64,000 nucleotides of DNA, from NCBI GenBank assembly GCA_017307735.1, contig JAFKGR010000008.1, positions 62,001 through 126,000 on the forward strand, read 5' to 3'. Made by a program: the position numbers and the translations under genes. Shown here in pieces: positions 1-9,993 of this stretch. Under the pieces are notes generated by a model. It was given only the letters and a program-made list of their open reading frames with translations. It was not told the DNA's origin and searched no databases. How positions within the stretch are numbered: the stretch's first letter is position 1; the number at the start of each line of letters is the position of its first letter. This stretch comes from Chitinophagaceae bacterium. Its GTDB lineage: Bacteria > Bacteroidota > Bacteroidia > Chitinophagales > Chitinophagaceae.

Positions 1-909
1 TGCAGCGGAAACGGACATTACGAATTGTATTACCAGGAAGCCTTGAAACGGTATGGAGATTTTACAGGTATGAAAGATTTTAGCGATAAAATGCAATTGA
101 TGAATGCAGATGGATACCGGGGGATTTTTGAAGCCGCTTCAAGCCGGTTGAAAGAAACAGGAGGTATCATGCTTTGGAAAATCAATGCCGCCTTTCCGAG
201 TGTCATCTGGCAGGTGTATGATTGGTACCTGCGCCCTAATGCAGGATATTATTTTATGAAGCGGGCTATTGCACCCGTGACAATTCAATTGAATCTGAAT
301 GATTCGGCAGTAGCCATTGTTAACCGGAATTATTTTGACATGAAAAATCTTTCTGTTGAAATTGAAATTTTCGATTTGAACGGAAAGCGGGTTCTTAAAT
401 CCGGAAAGAATATTTCGGTGAATGCGGAAGATGTTTTGATCGTTGAAAGTTTGGCTCATCAACTGAAACCCCTGAAGGGAATACATTTTGTACATCTGAG
501 TCTTTACCGTGGAAAAAATCTGCTTTCTTCAAATACTTACTGGATGGAGAGAAATAATGATTTCAAAAACCTTGTGGATATGCCGGAGGCAACCATTTCT
601 GTGAGGGAAGTGAGGGTGGCGGCAAAGAATAGTTTGAAGACCCCGGCTCCGGGTAACAGAGAGTTATTCTCTTCTGATCAGAAAGAATATGTTGTAAAAA
701 ATATTTCGTCACAAATGGCATTCTTTATTAATTTCTCTTTACAGGATGCTTCCGATAATGAAGAAATACTTCCTTCTTACTGGAGTGATAATTATTTTTC
801 TCTGAACCCGGGTGAAGAAAGAGTGATTACTTTCAGATGTGATAAAAATAATGTTCCAAAAAAGTTTAAGCTCGTTGTGGATGGATGGAATCTGAAAGGT
901 GTTGAATGA
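1..909 (+). CDS. Glycoside hydrolase family 2, C-terminal part (5' truncated by window edge)
   Basis: The frame is open from base 1 and ends at a TGA at 907-909, so the first residues and the catalytic core lie upstream of the window. The visible 302 residues resemble the C-terminal half of GH2 exo-beta-D-glucosaminidase or beta-mannosidase-like enzymes: the end of the TIM barrel with a line such as GGIMLWKINAAFPSVIWQ, then YDWYLRPNAGYY, followed by two immunoglobulin-like beta-sandwich domains that close such proteins. The proton donor and nucleophile glutamates are not in the visible part. A TTG at 25 is not a plausible start because the homology continues before it. Family assignment is by recognition of the tryptophan-rich LW..NN.WPS..WQ.YDYYL pattern; the exact substrate cannot be told. 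Confidence 0.8.
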   Translation, partial: CSGNGHYELYYQEALKRYGDFTGMKDFSDKMQLMNADGYRGIFEAASSRLKETGGIMLWKINAAFPSVIWQVYDWYLRPNAGYYFMKRAIAPVTIQLNLNDSAVAIVNRNYFDMKNLSVEIEIFDLNGKRVLKSGKNISVNAEDVLIVESLAHQLKPLKGIHFVHLSLYRGKNLLSSNTYWMERNNDFKNLVDMPEATISVREVRVAAKNSLKTPAPGNRELFSSDQKEYVVKNISSQMAFFINFSLQDASDNEEILPSYWSDNYFSLNPGEERVITFRCDKNNVPKKFKLVVDGWNLKGVE

Positions 910-1000
910 GCTGGGCAGGTCGATTATTAATGATGAATCAATAAATTTTTGGAAGAATTTTGCCTCTGCATGATGGAGATATCATGTAGAATTAGCCGGG

Positions 1001-1230
1001 CACGAATACATGAATGAATATTTTTTTGCCACAAAGTCTCAAAGGCACAAAGTGACACGAAGAATTTTCTTTACTGAATCTAGGGTCACTGTGCCCTGGT
1101 GACAAGAATTAATTTTACCGGCCACGAATGCACGAATGAACATTTTTTTTGCCACAAAGTCTCAAAGTCAAAAAGCAGCACGAAGGATTTTCTTTGTAAA
1201 CTGTGTGCTTTGGTGGCAAAGCGTAATTAT
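1001..1230. repeat. Two tandem copies of a dispersed hairpin repeat
   Basis: Two diverged units, about 1001-1120 and 1121-1230. Each starts with a cacgaat-type direct repeat, then a TTGCCAC arm, an internal ACAAAG, a GCACGAAGGATTTTCTTTG centre and a returning GGTGGCAA-like arm. The same unit occurs three times in tandem at 29996-30390. The arms are imperfect inverted repeats. No open reading frame is contained. The stretch 910-1000 before it shows nothing recognisable. Confidence 0.75.
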
Positions 1231-1262
1231 CGCTAAACTATACTTTTAATTCTGAATCTTTT

Positions 1263-1994
1263 TTAAAATCTTGATTCAATGTAATAAGGTAACATCTTAC
1301 GCCATGTAGGCCAGTCGTGGTTCATATCATTTCCCCAGATATCCAGTTCGTAGGTAATTCCTTTATTGTAAAGTACGCCTGCAAAGGCACGTGACGCATC
1401 GGGATCTTCATAGCTGCCGCTCCCTGAAAGTATGTGAATGTGATGGCTCTTTTTGATGTTATCCAAATACCACGGATCGTATAGCCCCGGCATATAACTC
1501 ATCGGAGAATTTAAATAGGTCTGGTCATCATGATAACCTTTCGTGTAGGCATGAAGGTCATACACGCCACTCATAGCAATAACACCATTGATGAGGTCTG
1601 GCCTTTTCAGAAAGAGATTCATGCTGTGCAGGGCACCGAAACTTGCACCTGTTGCAATGATCGGTGTATCCCATGATGTATTGGTTTTGATAAAAGGGAT
1701 TACTTCCTCAAAAACGTATTGGTTGAATTGATTGTGCCGGATGGCTTTGTGTTCAGGCAGCATATTGTCATTCAGCCAACTTTCATTGTTGATGCTGTTG
1801 ATAGAAAACACTTTTACTTTTCCGCTTTCGATATAAGGTGCAAGTGCATCCATCATCTGAAATCGTTCGTATTCCAGATAATCGGCAGCAGCAGTCGGGA
1901 TCAGGAGAAGGGCAAATCCATACTGGCCATAAACTGCGATGGGCATGTCTTTTTGCAGGGAAGGGCTAAACCATTGAGTGAGTTCTCGTTTCAT
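1263..1994 (-). CDS. Esterase-family alpha/beta hydrolase
   Basis: A 243-residue protein of the putative esterase family (esterase D / enterochelin-esterase-like fold). The nucleophile elbow G-A-S-F-G places Ser118, preceded by beta-strand residues PIIAT; a histidine in NHDWPTW at about residue 226 is the probable catalytic base, and an aspartate in the SGSGSYEDPDA loop near 196 the third member. No signal peptide is visible, so it is probably cytoplasmic. Comparable Bacteroidota proteins are annotated as esterases without a known physiological substrate. It is transcribed alone, away from the glycosylase gene that follows on the other strand. Confidence 0.75.
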   Translation of the reverse strand: MKRELTQWFSPSLQKDMPIAVYGQYGFALLLIPTAAADYLEYERFQMMDALAPYIESGKVKVFSINSINNESWLNDNMLPEHKAIRHNQFNQYVFEEVIPFIKTNTSWDTPIIATGASFGALHSMNLFLKRPDLINGVIAMSGVYDLHAYTKGYHDDQTYLNSPMSYMPGLYDPWYLDNIKKSHHIHILSGSGSYEDPDASRAFAGVLYNKGITYELDIWGNDMNHDWPTWRKMLPYYIESRF

Positions 1995-2084
1995 AAAACA
2001 AATTCTTATGCCACAAAGTAAATAATATTATTCTTATACGTTTCCTGTAAATTGGCTGCCAGAATAATATCAAAGACAGGAAAG

Positions 2085-2627
2085 ATGGCAGAAAGTTATT
2101 GCGAATATGTGCAGACATTGGATGAAAATAATCTACACAAAATTTATCACGACCGGTATTACGGTTTTCCTCTGGATGATGATAACCTTCTTTTTGAGCG
2201 GTTAATTTTAGAAATTAATCAGGCGGGATTGAGCTGGGATACGATTCTGAAAAAACAGAATAATTTCAGAAAGGCATATAAAAATTTTGAAATTGGGAAA
2301 GTAGCTGAATTCAGAGAAAAAGATGTCGAACGGCTGCTTGGCGATGCAGGTATCATCCGAAACCGGTTAAAAATTAATGCGGCTATTTATAATGCTAAGA
2401 TTGTATTGGAAATTCAGAAAGAATCAGGTTCGCTTAAAAAATGGCTGGACAATCATTTTCCAAGGCCTAAAGAAGAATGGGTAAAGTTGTTTAAGACAAA
2501 ATTCCGTTTTGTGGGCGGTGAAATTGTTGGGGAGTTTTTGATGAGTACCGGATATTTACCTGGTGCACATGTTTCGTGGTGCCCGGTTTATAAAAAAATT
2601 TTGTGTTTAAAGAAAAAGATTAAATGA
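2085..2627 (+). CDS. tag: DNA-3-methyladenine glycosylase I
   Basis: This enzyme removes 3-methyladenine from alkylated DNA, starting base-excision repair. The 180-residue protein matches Tag length and layout: a Cys6/His22 pair near the N-terminus and His162/Cys166 in GAHVSWC near the C-terminus correspond to the zinc-snap ligands; the base pocket is represented by E43 and the W51 of QAGLSW; the helix-hairpin segment GDAGIIRNRLKI is typical. I chose the ATG at 2085, which is preceded by an AGGAAAG purine stretch; an upstream in-frame TTG at 2052 would add eleven residues that do not fit the family. Monocistronic, divergent from the esterase. Confidence 0.9.
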   Translation: MAESYCEYVQTLDENNLHKIYHDRYYGFPLDDDNLLFERLILEINQAGLSWDTILKKQNNFRKAYKNFEIGKVAEFREKDVERLLGDAGIIRNRLKINAAIYNAKIVLEIQKESGSLKKWLDNHFPRPKEEWVKLFKTKFRFVGGEIVGEFLMSTGYLPGAHVSWCPVYKKILCLKKKIK

Positions 2628-2730
2628 ATTTATGTTTTATAGAGGAGATCGCTTAAGAATCTTCTAATAATTTTTTAGAAGATGGAGCAACGTTTGTCAG
2701 CTAATTTATGTCAGTCTAAAAAACAAAGTA

Positions 2731-3156
2731 ATGTCAGATATCATAAAGTCTTTTTTTACTGTTTTCGTTCTGGCTCTTTTATCACTTTCCATTGCATCCT
2801 GCAAAAAACAAAAGGTTGCAGAGAATAATGGAATTGTTGGTAAATGGCTATTCACTGAATTATTTGACGGCTATGCAAACGGAGGTTCTTTTAAATGGAA
2901 TGATATCTCTTTTGAAAATTCTCATACTATTTCTTTTGATTCTGCCGGCCATTTTTATAAACATGACAACTCGAATGCAAATCCTGATTGTTCTGGTTCT
3001 TACAGGTGGGATTTGCCCGGTATTCTCATCATTAATTCGAGCTGCAGTACCGTCGAGGAAAGATGGACAGTGAGCGAAATGACCTCACAAATGCTGATAA
3101 TCGATATCCAGGGAATTGAGGGGATATCGCGATATAAATACATGGCACGAAAATAA
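2731..3156 (+). CDS. Lipoprotein, lipocalin-like
   Basis: A 141-residue protein with a signal peptide and lipobox ending in IASC, so Cys24 is the likely lipidated residue. After a short linker comes IVGKWLF, a common opening of the small lipocalin-like/beta-barrel lipoproteins of Bacteroidota, followed by alternating beta-strand sequence with a Cys pair (NPDCSGSY and INSSCS). No catalytic motif is seen. The function is unknown; an outer membrane or periplasmic location is inferred from the lipobox. Confidence 0.65.
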   Translation: MSDIIKSFFTVFVLALLSLSIASCKKQKVAENNGIVGKWLFTELFDGYANGGSFKWNDISFENSHTISFDSAGHFYKHDNSNANPDCSGSYRWDLPGILIINSSCSTVEERWTVSEMTSQMLIIDIQGIEGISRYKYMARK

Positions 3157-3185
3157 ACTGACCAGATTTTAAAGCAGTAGGTTTT

Positions 3186-3659
3186 TTAAAGCACAAGTTC
3201 CATCTTTAAATCTCCTCGTGCATAATGACCGGGTTCAAACGGGGCCTCGGTAAACCCATATTTTTCATAAAGATGAATCGCCGGTCTCAGAATTTTGTTT
3301 GTGTAAAGGATTAACTTTTTGAAGTGATGTGCCTGCGAAAATACAATACAATGTTCCAGCAGGATGTTGCCGATTCCGTGATTTCTCAGTTTCTCCGAGA
3401 CGCCCATTTTTGCCAGTTCAAATACTCCTTCCTCTATTTTCAGAAGGGCCGCTGTGCCGACTATTTCTTCCCCTTTTTTTGCGTAAAAAACGAAACCGCC
3501 CTGGTCAATTATATTTTCCTGCGGATGTTCCAATAATGCGATATCGAGCTCTTCTATACGGAAATATTTTTTAATCCATTCGTAATTGAGTCTTCTGAAA
3601 TGATCTTTCAGCTCTGGCTTAAAGTCAATAACCTCAATACTTTCTTCTGGTGTATCCAT
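3186..3659 (-). CDS. GNAT family N-acetyltransferase
   Basis: A 157-residue GNAT protein. The acetyl-CoA pyrophosphate-binding motif A is visible as R92-N-H-G-I-G97, followed by the alpha3 helix; the preceding strand reads ELAKMGVSE, and the C-terminal half has the usual LYEKYGF segment with an adjacent glycine. The substrate cannot be predicted. It converges on the lipoprotein gene with a 29-base gap and has no obvious operon partner. It is intact, unlike the decayed GNAT remnant at 30391-30600. Confidence 0.85.
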   Translation of the reverse strand: MDTPEESIEVIDFKPELKDHFRRLNYEWIKKYFRIEELDIALLEHPQENIIDQGGFVFYAKKGEEIVGTAALLKIEEGVFELAKMGVSEKLRNHGIGNILLEHCIVFSQAHHFKKLILYTNKILRPAIHLYEKYGFTEAPFEPGHYARGDLKMELVL

Positions 3660-4077
3660 GCCTGTAATAATTAAAATTTATTTCTATTTGTTGTAAACAA
3701 TCTATCAAAGTTAGATATGTTGCAGATTCAGTTAATAGATATTTCTTTATGAGGAAGAAGTATTATTTCGGACAGATGTAATTTATATTTTTGCCGTTTG
3801 TCACAGTCTTCAATCCATCGTGAATACTTTATAATCGCATAATACCGAATATATGAGTGAAGGGATTATCTGTGAATTGGCGGTTTACGAAAGAAGAACA
3901 CCCGGGATCTCTTAATCTGATCATTTAACTCTTTTTGATAATTTAATACCACTGATCAAAAAAGTCTGGTTTATCAATTGTACACAAAATTACCTTTAGG
4001 TTCCTCTTTAAGTGATGGGTTTTTATCATCAGGATTTTGAAGAGATGATCTTTTGTAATCATTAAATTTCTAATAAT
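3660..4077. other. Intergenic region with a possible -7 element
   Basis: A 418-base AT-rich gap between the divergent acetyltransferase and S10 peptidase genes. TATTTTTG at 3786-3793 fits the Bacteroidota -7 consensus TAnnTTTG but lies 285 bases from the peptidase start and has no clear -33 TTTG partner. No open reading frame, RNA gene or repeat was recognised. Confidence 0.3.
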
Positions 4078-5658
4078 ATGAAGAAAGTAAAAGTTCTTTC
4101 ACTTCTTCTGGGTTTGTGTTTATTTCTGTCGGCACCTGGCCTGGTGGCTCAACAGCGAAACCGTCAGGAACGCCCGCAAATTCAGCAACGGCCAGGGACA
4201 CCGGGTACTTCAATGGCCGAAGCGCCAAAACTCAAACCTCAAAAGTTTGAAGCTCCGGCAACCACATCCGGTTCAGTATCTGTAGAAGGCCAGAGAGTTG
4301 CTTACAAAGCAGTCGCAGGTGTAATGCCGATTCTCAATGTCGATGAAACGGATACTACTGCACGCATGTCTTATGTTGCCTATTTCAAAGATGGCGTAAC
4401 AGACCTCTCCACACGTCCGATAACATTTTTGTATAACGGCGGGCCGGGCTCTTCCACACTCTGGCTCCACATGGGTTCATTCGGACCGAGAAGAGTCGTT
4501 ATCGACAGTACCACACACATGCACGGCGCCCCTTATCAATTAGTCAACAATGAATACAGCCTGCTGGATGCAAGTGATCTCGTTTTTATTGATGCACCAG
4601 GTACAGGATTCGGCAGAGTTGAAAAGGGAAAGGAAAGTGATTATTTTGGCGTGGATCAGGATGCCAATGCATTTGCCCAATTCATTCAAAATTTTATTAC
4701 CCAATACAACCGTTGGAATTCGCCGAAATTTCTTTTTGGTGAAAGTTATGGAACCCTTCGCTCGGCTTTGCTGGCCAGTGTACTTCAGGGGCACAGCATT
4801 GATGTGAATGGAGTGATTTTATTATCGCAGATTTTGAATTATGGAAATTCTGTGGATGGGCCATCGCGTGATCCGGGTAATAACAAACCCTATGAACTGG
4901 CTTTGCCAACCTACGCAGCCACCGCTTGGTATCATCACAAATTGCCGTCACAACCTGCCGATTTGAAATCATTTCTGAACCAGGTAGAAAAATATGCAAT
5001 GACTGATTATGCTCAGGCTCTTGACCAGGGCGGTGCCATTGACGCAGCTACTTTGGACAGAGTTGCCAATCAATTGCATCAATACACAGGATTGCCTGTT
5101 GATTATATCAGGAAAGCCGGTTTGAGAATTGACGGAGGTGAATTCAGACAACAACTTCTTTTAGGTGATGATGAAGCCACCGGAAGATTGGATACACGTT
5201 TTACAGGTCCAATACAGGACCCGTTAGCTCAGCGTTCTTTCGGTGATCCTCAGTCGAATGCAATCAGCGGGGCTTATGTAGCTCTTCTGAATGATTACAT
5301 GCGCAATACTTTGAACTATGGGAAAAATATGGATTACAGGCCAAATGTGTATGGCAGAACAAATTGGGATATGAAACATCGTGGTTCAGGTACGGTTAAT
5401 GTGATGCCTGATCTGGCCGGCGCCATGAAATCAAATCCGACTTTGCAGGTGATGCTCAATGCGGGATATTTTGATTTGGCAACTCCGTTCTATGAAGGAG
5501 TTTATGAATTGAAACAATTGCCAATGCCTGCTTCCCTTCAAAAGAATATTCATTTCGCATTTTATCAATCAGGGCACATGGTATATGTAAATGTGCCTGC
5601 ACTAAAACAAATGCATGACAATGTGAAAAAATTTATTGACAACAATTACAATAAATAA
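4078..5658 (+). CDS. S10 family serine carboxypeptidase-like protein, exported
   Basis: A 526-residue protein with a Sec signal peptide (MKKVKVLSLLLGLCLFLS, cleavage near LVAQ). The serine carboxypeptidase signatures are all present: the oxyanion segment NGGPGSSTLW, nucleophile Ser223 in GESYGT, Asp466 in NAGYFDL and His500 in QSGHMVY. A low-complexity Gln/Pro/Arg linker (residues 27-45) precedes the catalytic domain. The enzyme is expected to trim amino acids from peptide C-termini in the periplasm or outside. It stands alone and is followed by a clear terminator. Confidence 0.9.
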   Translation: MKKVKVLSLLLGLCLFLSAPGLVAQQRNRQERPQIQQRPGTPGTSMAEAPKLKPQKFEAPATTSGSVSVEGQRVAYKAVAGVMPILNVDETDTTARMSYVAYFKDGVTDLSTRPITFLYNGGPGSSTLWLHMGSFGPRRVVIDSTTHMHGAPYQLVNNEYSLLDASDLVFIDAPGTGFGRVEKGKESDYFGVDQDANAFAQFIQNFITQYNRWNSPKFLFGESYGTLRSALLASVLQGHSIDVNGVILLSQILNYGNSVDGPSRDPGNNKPYELALPTYAATAWYHHKLPSQPADLKSFLNQVEKYAMTDYAQALDQGGAIDAATLDRVANQLHQYTGLPVDYIRKAGLRIDGGEFRQQLLLGDDEATGRLDTRFTGPIQDPLAQRSFGDPQSNAISGAYVALLNDYMRNTLNYGKNMDYRPNVYGRTNWDMKHRGSGTVNVMPDLAGAMKSNPTLQVMLNAGYFDLATPFYEGVYELKQLPMPASLQKNIHFAFYQSGHMVYVNVPALKQMHDNVKKFIDNNYNK

Positions 5659-5688
5659 GAATTGAATCTTTTGTTTTAATTCAAAAAT

Positions 5689-5714
5689 GCCGGTCTTGAT
5701 TGACCGGCTTTTTG
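5689..5714 (+). terminator. Rho-independent terminator of the S10 peptidase gene
   Basis: A perfect 7-bp stem GCCGGTC/GACCGGC with a six-base loop, followed directly by TTTTTTG, 31 bases after the peptidase stop codon. Confidence 0.9.
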
Positions 5715-5875
5715 TTAAATCTAATATTACTAAAGATTGCGAAACGGTTGTAAAAACATTTCTGAAAAGGATTATCCAAAGTTGTTTGGGGACCAGGGAT
5801 ATAAGATTAGAAACTCTCAGTTTTGTAAATTAATACAGATGAAGAGAAACTGATTTTTTGCAGGATACTTTTCAA

Positions 5876-7516
5876 CTAAAGACTCAGTTCAGTGAAGGCG
5901 AATTTTTCCCCGTCAAACAATCCTTTATCGCTCAATTTTAATTTTGGAATTACCAGCAGGACCATAAAAGAAAGGGTCATATAGGGAGCTGCCAATCCAC
6001 AACCCAGAGATTTTGCCGCCAGATCCATCTCAGTGTATTGCATGGCTACCTCATAACCGTTTTCGTTGCTCATCAATCCTGCTACCGGCAGGGAAAGGAC
6101 ACGGTTGATTTCAGCATTGCCCACATCGGCTACACTGATTCCTCCCTTATGTTGAATGATCAGATTTACCGCTTCGCAAATGCTTTCGTCGTCCACTCCC
6201 ACAGCAATGATGTTGTGGCTGTCGTGAGCTACCGATGAAGCAATGGCTCCGGATTGAAGCCCGAAATTCCGGATAAATGCAACAGATGGTTTAGGATTTT
6301 CGTATCTGTTGACTACCGTGATTTTCAAAACATCTTTTGAAGTGCTGCTGACCAGAAATCCATCTTTGATAACAGCATCTTCGACCGATGAAGTTGTAAT
6401 TAACTGACCATCGAGCGCGTGCATAATTCGAATAGAACTTCCTGAAGCCTTCACCCGAAAATCTTCAGGTTTTTTTTCATTGCAATTAAAGTGATTAATG
6501 ATGGTTGCCCTGGAAGGGCTGAGCAAACTCTTTCCACCTTCTGCCACTTTGATTCCGTCAATATAAGTGGCTGATACGGTAAAATTGATCAGGTCTTTGC
6601 ACACAATAAAATCAGCGGGATCACCCTCATTCAATAAACCCGTCCTCATTTTATAATGTTCAACAGGATTGATACAAGCGGCTTTCAGAATTTTAAAAAC
6701 ATCTATTCCTTTGGCTCTTGCTCTCCGGCATAAAGCGTCTATGTGTCCCTGAACCAGACTGTCCGGATGTTTGTCATCACTGCAAAACATCATCTCGTTT
6801 TCATAATCGTTCAGGAGATTAATTAAGGCTTCAAAATTTCGTGCGGCGCTTCCTTCGCGGATCAGAATTTTCATTCCGTGTTTCAGTTTGTGCAGTGCTT
6901 CCTCTTCGGTAAAACATTCGTGGTCAGTACTAATTCCGGCATTGATGTATTGAATAGCTTCTTCTCCCATCAATCCGGGGGCGTGTCCATCAACGGGTTT
7001 ACCGGTTTTTTTTGACAGCTCAATTTTTTTTATCACTTCCGGATCGTTGTTCAAAACTCCCGGAAAATTCATCATTTCACTCAGATAAAAAATATCATCC
7101 GATTGAAGCAGCGTACCAACAGCATCTGAATCAAGCGCAGCTCCTGCTGTTTCAAAAGTGGTAGCAGGTACACAACTCGGTGCACCGAAATGAAATTTGA
7201 ATGGTACTGTTTTACCGTTTTCAATCATGTACTTCACACCTGCAACTCCGCATACATTAGCTATTTCATGGGGATCGCTGATGGTGGCTACTGTTCCGTG
7301 AACAACCGCCAATCTTGCAAATTCGGATGGAACCAGCATACTGCTTTCGATATGTACATGTGCATCAATGAAACCTGGTAAAATATAGGGTAGCACTTCA
7401 TCTTCGCGGCCGCTTTTGTCAACCTTCTCAATCTTGCCATCAGACACAGTAACCGAACCACTAAAAATCTTTTTATTCCGGATGTCAACGATATTTCCAC
7501 TGATAATTTCTTTCAT
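5876..7516 (-). CDS. ade: Adenine deaminase
   Basis: Converts adenine to hypoxanthine and ammonia in purine salvage. The 546-residue protein follows the amidohydrolase-superfamily adenine deaminase plan: an N-terminal small domain, the metal motif D-A-H-V-H (His53, His55) with IESSM after it, DGHAPGL, TDHECF and the [10 protein letters not shown] metal-aspartate motif, then the C-terminal domain typical of Ade with VAHDSHNI and GG.SV. I start it at the ATG at 7516 (MKEIISG); a further upstream in-frame ATG at 7549 would add residues out of keeping with the family and would fall ahead of a TAATTTCG -7-like element at 7535-7542. Confidence 0.92.
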   Translation of the reverse strand: MKEIISGNIVDIRNKKIFSGSVTVSDGKIEKVDKSGREDEVLPYILPGFIDAHVHIESSMLVPSEFARLAVVHGTVATISDPHEIANVCGVAGVKYMIENGKTVPFKFHFGAPSCVPATTFETAGAALDSDAVGTLLQSDDIFYLSEMMNFPGVLNNDPEVIKKIELSKKTGKPVDGHAPGLMGEEAIQYINAGISTDHECFTEEEALHKLKHGMKILIREGSAARNFEALINLLNDYENEMMFCSDDKHPDSLVQGHIDALCRRARAKGIDVFKILKAACINPVEHYKMRTGLLNEGDPADFIVCKDLINFTVSATYIDGIKVAEGGKSLLSPSRATIINHFNCNEKKPEDFRVKASGSSIRIMHALDGQLITTSSVEDAVIKDGFLVSSTSKDVLKITVVNRYENPKPSVAFIRNFGLQSGAIASSVAHDSHNIIAVGVDDESICEAVNLIIQHKGGISVADVGNAEINRVLSLPVAGLMSNENGYEVAMQYTEMDLAAKSLGCGLAAPYMTLSFMVLLVIPKLKLSDKGLFDGEKFAFTELSL

Positions 7517-7622
7517 GTCAAATTTTAATGACGCCGAAATTACAACCAATGTTATTTACAACATCTTACTGCCTGCGCAAACTTTATGACGGGACCGCGG
7601 TAAAACCGGAAAAGATATTTTC

Positions 7623-8246
7623 TCAGACTCTTAAATCTTCCGGTATTTCTTCCGGCCTTTTATAAAAAAGTTCATGGGCATCTTTGGATTCCTGCATGGA
7701 TTTGATAACGGGATTTAAAGGTTTGGTGTACACATCGGGATAGTCCACTTCACCCAATTCAGGGCGAATAGGGTAAGCTAATTTTTCAACTTCAGGTGAA
7801 AATTCTGAATCTATGCCGGGCTTATTGCCTCTGGGATCTACACGGAACCAGCCAGTTTCCTTCAGATATACCGCATTCAGGCCGTGAAGTGCATAACCGG
7901 AATCAACCGTCTTTTTTCTCAAAACCCTCTGGTAACAAAATCCCGTAGGAATACCCATCCCGCGAAGAAGTGTTGCAAGTAAATGAGCTTTTGCAAAGCA
8001 GATTCCTTCTTTCTTTTCAAGAGCCTGGTCACCGCTAATCGTGATTAGGTCACCATTTGTATCAAAAGAATGGTGAACCTGATCCCTGGCGATCTCAAAA
8101 GCAATTTTTGCGCGTTCTTTGGGAGAGGATGCTTTAGATTCAATTTCCTTAATTGTCTTTTGAATCAAAGGGGTATTATAAACAATGGCCGGTGGTATTT
8201 CTCCCAGATAGTCATTAATATTTTGTGATTGCAATCTTAATTTCAT
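7623..8246 (-). CDS. Transglutaminase-like domain protein
   Basis: A 207-residue protein of the transglutaminase-like superfamily. The papain-type triad is readable: Cys83 in KEGICFAK, His121 in YALHGLN and Asp137 in FRVDPRG. No signal peptide is seen, so the protein is probably cytoplasmic. Bacterial members of this group are mostly thiol proteases or amidases rather than cross-linking enzymes; the substrate is unknown. It lies 107 bases upstream of adenine deaminase in the same direction and might be co-transcribed with it. Confidence 0.8.
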   Translation of the reverse strand: MKLRLQSQNINDYLGEIPPAIVYNTPLIQKTIKEIESKASSPKERAKIAFEIARDQVHHSFDTNGDLITISGDQALEKKEGICFAKAHLLATLLRGMGIPTGFCYQRVLRKKTVDSGYALHGLNAVYLKETGWFRVDPRGNKPGIDSEFSPEVEKLAYPIRPELGEVDYPDVYTKPLNPVIKSMQESKDAHELFYKRPEEIPEDLRV

Positions 8247-8430
8247 ATTAATTGTGTTTTATTTTATCGTTTGTATTTCCGGTCATTAACCAGAAAACTG
8301 ACACGAAATCTTTTTTAACTTGTTCTCCCTTAAAATTACGAAATCGTTTATTCACGTCAGTCGACTGACAGTTGAATTGAACCCGATATTAACTTAAATT
8401 CTCCCTCCCGGAAAGTTTTCAGCACCAAAT

Positions 8431-9279
8431 TCAGCTTTTGAGTGTTTCATTGATTGTTTCGGCCAGCGGAGTAGTGGATCTCTTAATCAATTTTGAAAGC
8501 TGATGGCTTTCATCAAACAAATCACCTTTGGAGGTGCCGGCATCCCAGTTTGCAATGGCCTCAGCCATTTCTTTGGGTACGCCGAAACTGATCAGTTTGT
8601 CAGTGTATTCTTTTTCCGTGAGATTTTTATAATGAACTTCTTTCAACGCCTGATGCGCAATTTCTGCGGCGAGCCCGCTCATGGTGTAAGATTTATCACC
8701 GGCCAGTTCATACACTTTTCCCTGATGCCCTTCACCCAAAAGTACTGACACTGCAGCTGCAGCATAGTCTTCACGCGCAGCCGAAGAAACCCTCCCGTCT
8801 CCTGCACATCCATAAAGTATTTTGGACTTAATGGCAGCAGGCACAGAACCCATGTAATTTTCTGTGTACCATCCGTTGCGCAGAATGGTAAAAGGAATTC
8901 CGGATTCCTTCATGGCTTTTTCTGTGTTCACGTGCGACGATGCCAGTCCGAGCGTAGAAGTATCCGCATGTAACAGGCTTGTATAAACGATCCATTTGAC
9001 CCCGGCTTCTCTGGCGGCATTTATTACGTTAATATGTTTTTTGTCCCGGTCTTTTAAATCGCTGGCTGAAATCAACAACAAGGTATCGATTCCATTCAGA
9101 CCTTTTACAAGTAATTCCGGTTTTTCATAATCAAAAAGCCTTGGTTCCAATCCCAAATCCTTTGCCTTGTCCGGGGAACGTACAAGTGCTACAATATTTC
9201 CAAAAGGTATTTTTCCTTTCAGCATTCTGATAACAATGCGCCCGAGATGTCCGGTCGCTCCGGTAATTCCGATTTTCAT
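8431..9279 (-). CDS. NAD(P)-binding reductase of the NmrA/QorB type
   Basis: An atypical short-chain dehydrogenase of 282 residues. The Rossmann glycine motif G7-A-T-G-H-L-G13 is at the very N-terminus, as in quinone oxidoreductase 2 (QorB/YtfG) and NmrA-like proteins; ISASDLKDRDKKHINVI and the TEKAMKESGIPFTILR segment are characteristic. The classical YxxxK is not conserved, as is usual for this subgroup. A role as NADPH-dependent quinone reductase or redox sensor is inferred from family only. Confidence 0.8.
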   Translation of the reverse strand: MKIGITGATGHLGRIVIRMLKGKIPFGNIVALVRSPDKAKDLGLEPRLFDYEKPELLVKGLNGIDTLLLISASDLKDRDKKHINVINAAREAGVKWIVYTSLLHADTSTLGLASSHVNTEKAMKESGIPFTILRNGWYTENYMGSVPAAIKSKILYGCAGDGRVSSAAREDYAAAAVSVLLGEGHQGKVYELAGDKSYTMSGLAAEIAHQALKEVHYKNLTEKEYTDKLISFGVPKEMAEAIANWDAGTSKGDLFDESHQLSKLIKRSTTPLAETINETLKS

Positions 9280-9575
9280 CTGATGATATTTTAGTATTTA
9301 AAAATTAGGAGGTCTGTAAATGTTTGATTCATGGCTATGCGTTTTTTCCAATCGCGAGGTGCGGCTTTATTATATCAAAGTTTTTGCCAGATAACAATCT
9401 GTCAGGTGCTTATCACGTCAAAGAAGTCTGTATTATAAAATTCAAATTGGTATTTCCTGATTTCGTAAAATCTGTTTTACCATCCTTGTAATTTTTCGAA
9501 GTGATAAAATCAACTTTTTCCTGAAGCTGCGAGATGGCTGTCTTTGATTTCTGAATTTTGATTTTGTGAGAAAAA

Positions 9576-9987
9576 TCAGGTGAGCAAATTGATAAATGAT
9601 TCGCAACTAAGAACCGGAATTTCGGAAAAGAAGAAATCGGATATGCCTTCCGTTATTATAGTTTTACACCCGAATTGAAAGGCTGAATAATATTTCAATC
9701 CATCTTCAAAATCATTCACCCACGGATCAGCAATGGAGAGTCTGATTGTTTCTTGATTTACTTGGGATTTTTAATTTACCGGAAAGAATAGCTATTTTTT
9801 CTTTCGCATGTTTTGTTCCACTCTTTTTTTCTGAAAAATAAAAAGCGATAGCGAGGCACAAAGGCGATGTATAAACCTGAAACTGTTTTTTATCGACTAA
9901 ACTTAAAATCTGCGCAGCGTGTGTAAATAGCGGGTATTCCCTGTTGAGAACAGAAACAATGACATTGGTATCTAAAAAAATCTTCAT
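9576..9987 (-). pseudogene. PIN-domain toxin, frameshifted
   Basis: The 5' part encodes MKIFLDTNVIVSVL (first PIN aspartate, D6) and continues to about KLKIPSK, after which the frame ends prematurely at 9727. The rest of a PIN domain continues in another frame to a stop at 9576-9578: residues IADPWVNDFEDGL with the typical acidic D-F-E-D cluster, then CKTIITEGISDF and IPVLSCESFI. Total span 412 bases equals 137 codons plus one base, so a single indel near 9755-9770 explains it. Intact members are RNases of VapBC-like modules. The toxin start follows the antitoxin stop by six bases. A sequencing error could mimic this, but the partner gene is also broken. Confidence 0.8.
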
Positions 9988-9993
9988 CAGATT

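Noticed and set aside
139..495. Open frame antisense within the GH2 gene
   Set aside because: It mirrors the coding strand, has no start context and no family likeness.
3786..3793. TATTTTTG as the promoter of the S10 peptidase gene
   Set aside because: It is too far from the start (285 bases) and lacks a -33 partner; listed only as part of the intergenic note.
9400..9578. Minus-strand frame after the PIN remnant that reads smoothly for about 60 codons with a KIQKSKTAISQLQEKV helix
   Set aside because: It has no start codon of its own, overlaps the PIN remnant and matches nothing I recognise, so it is not called.
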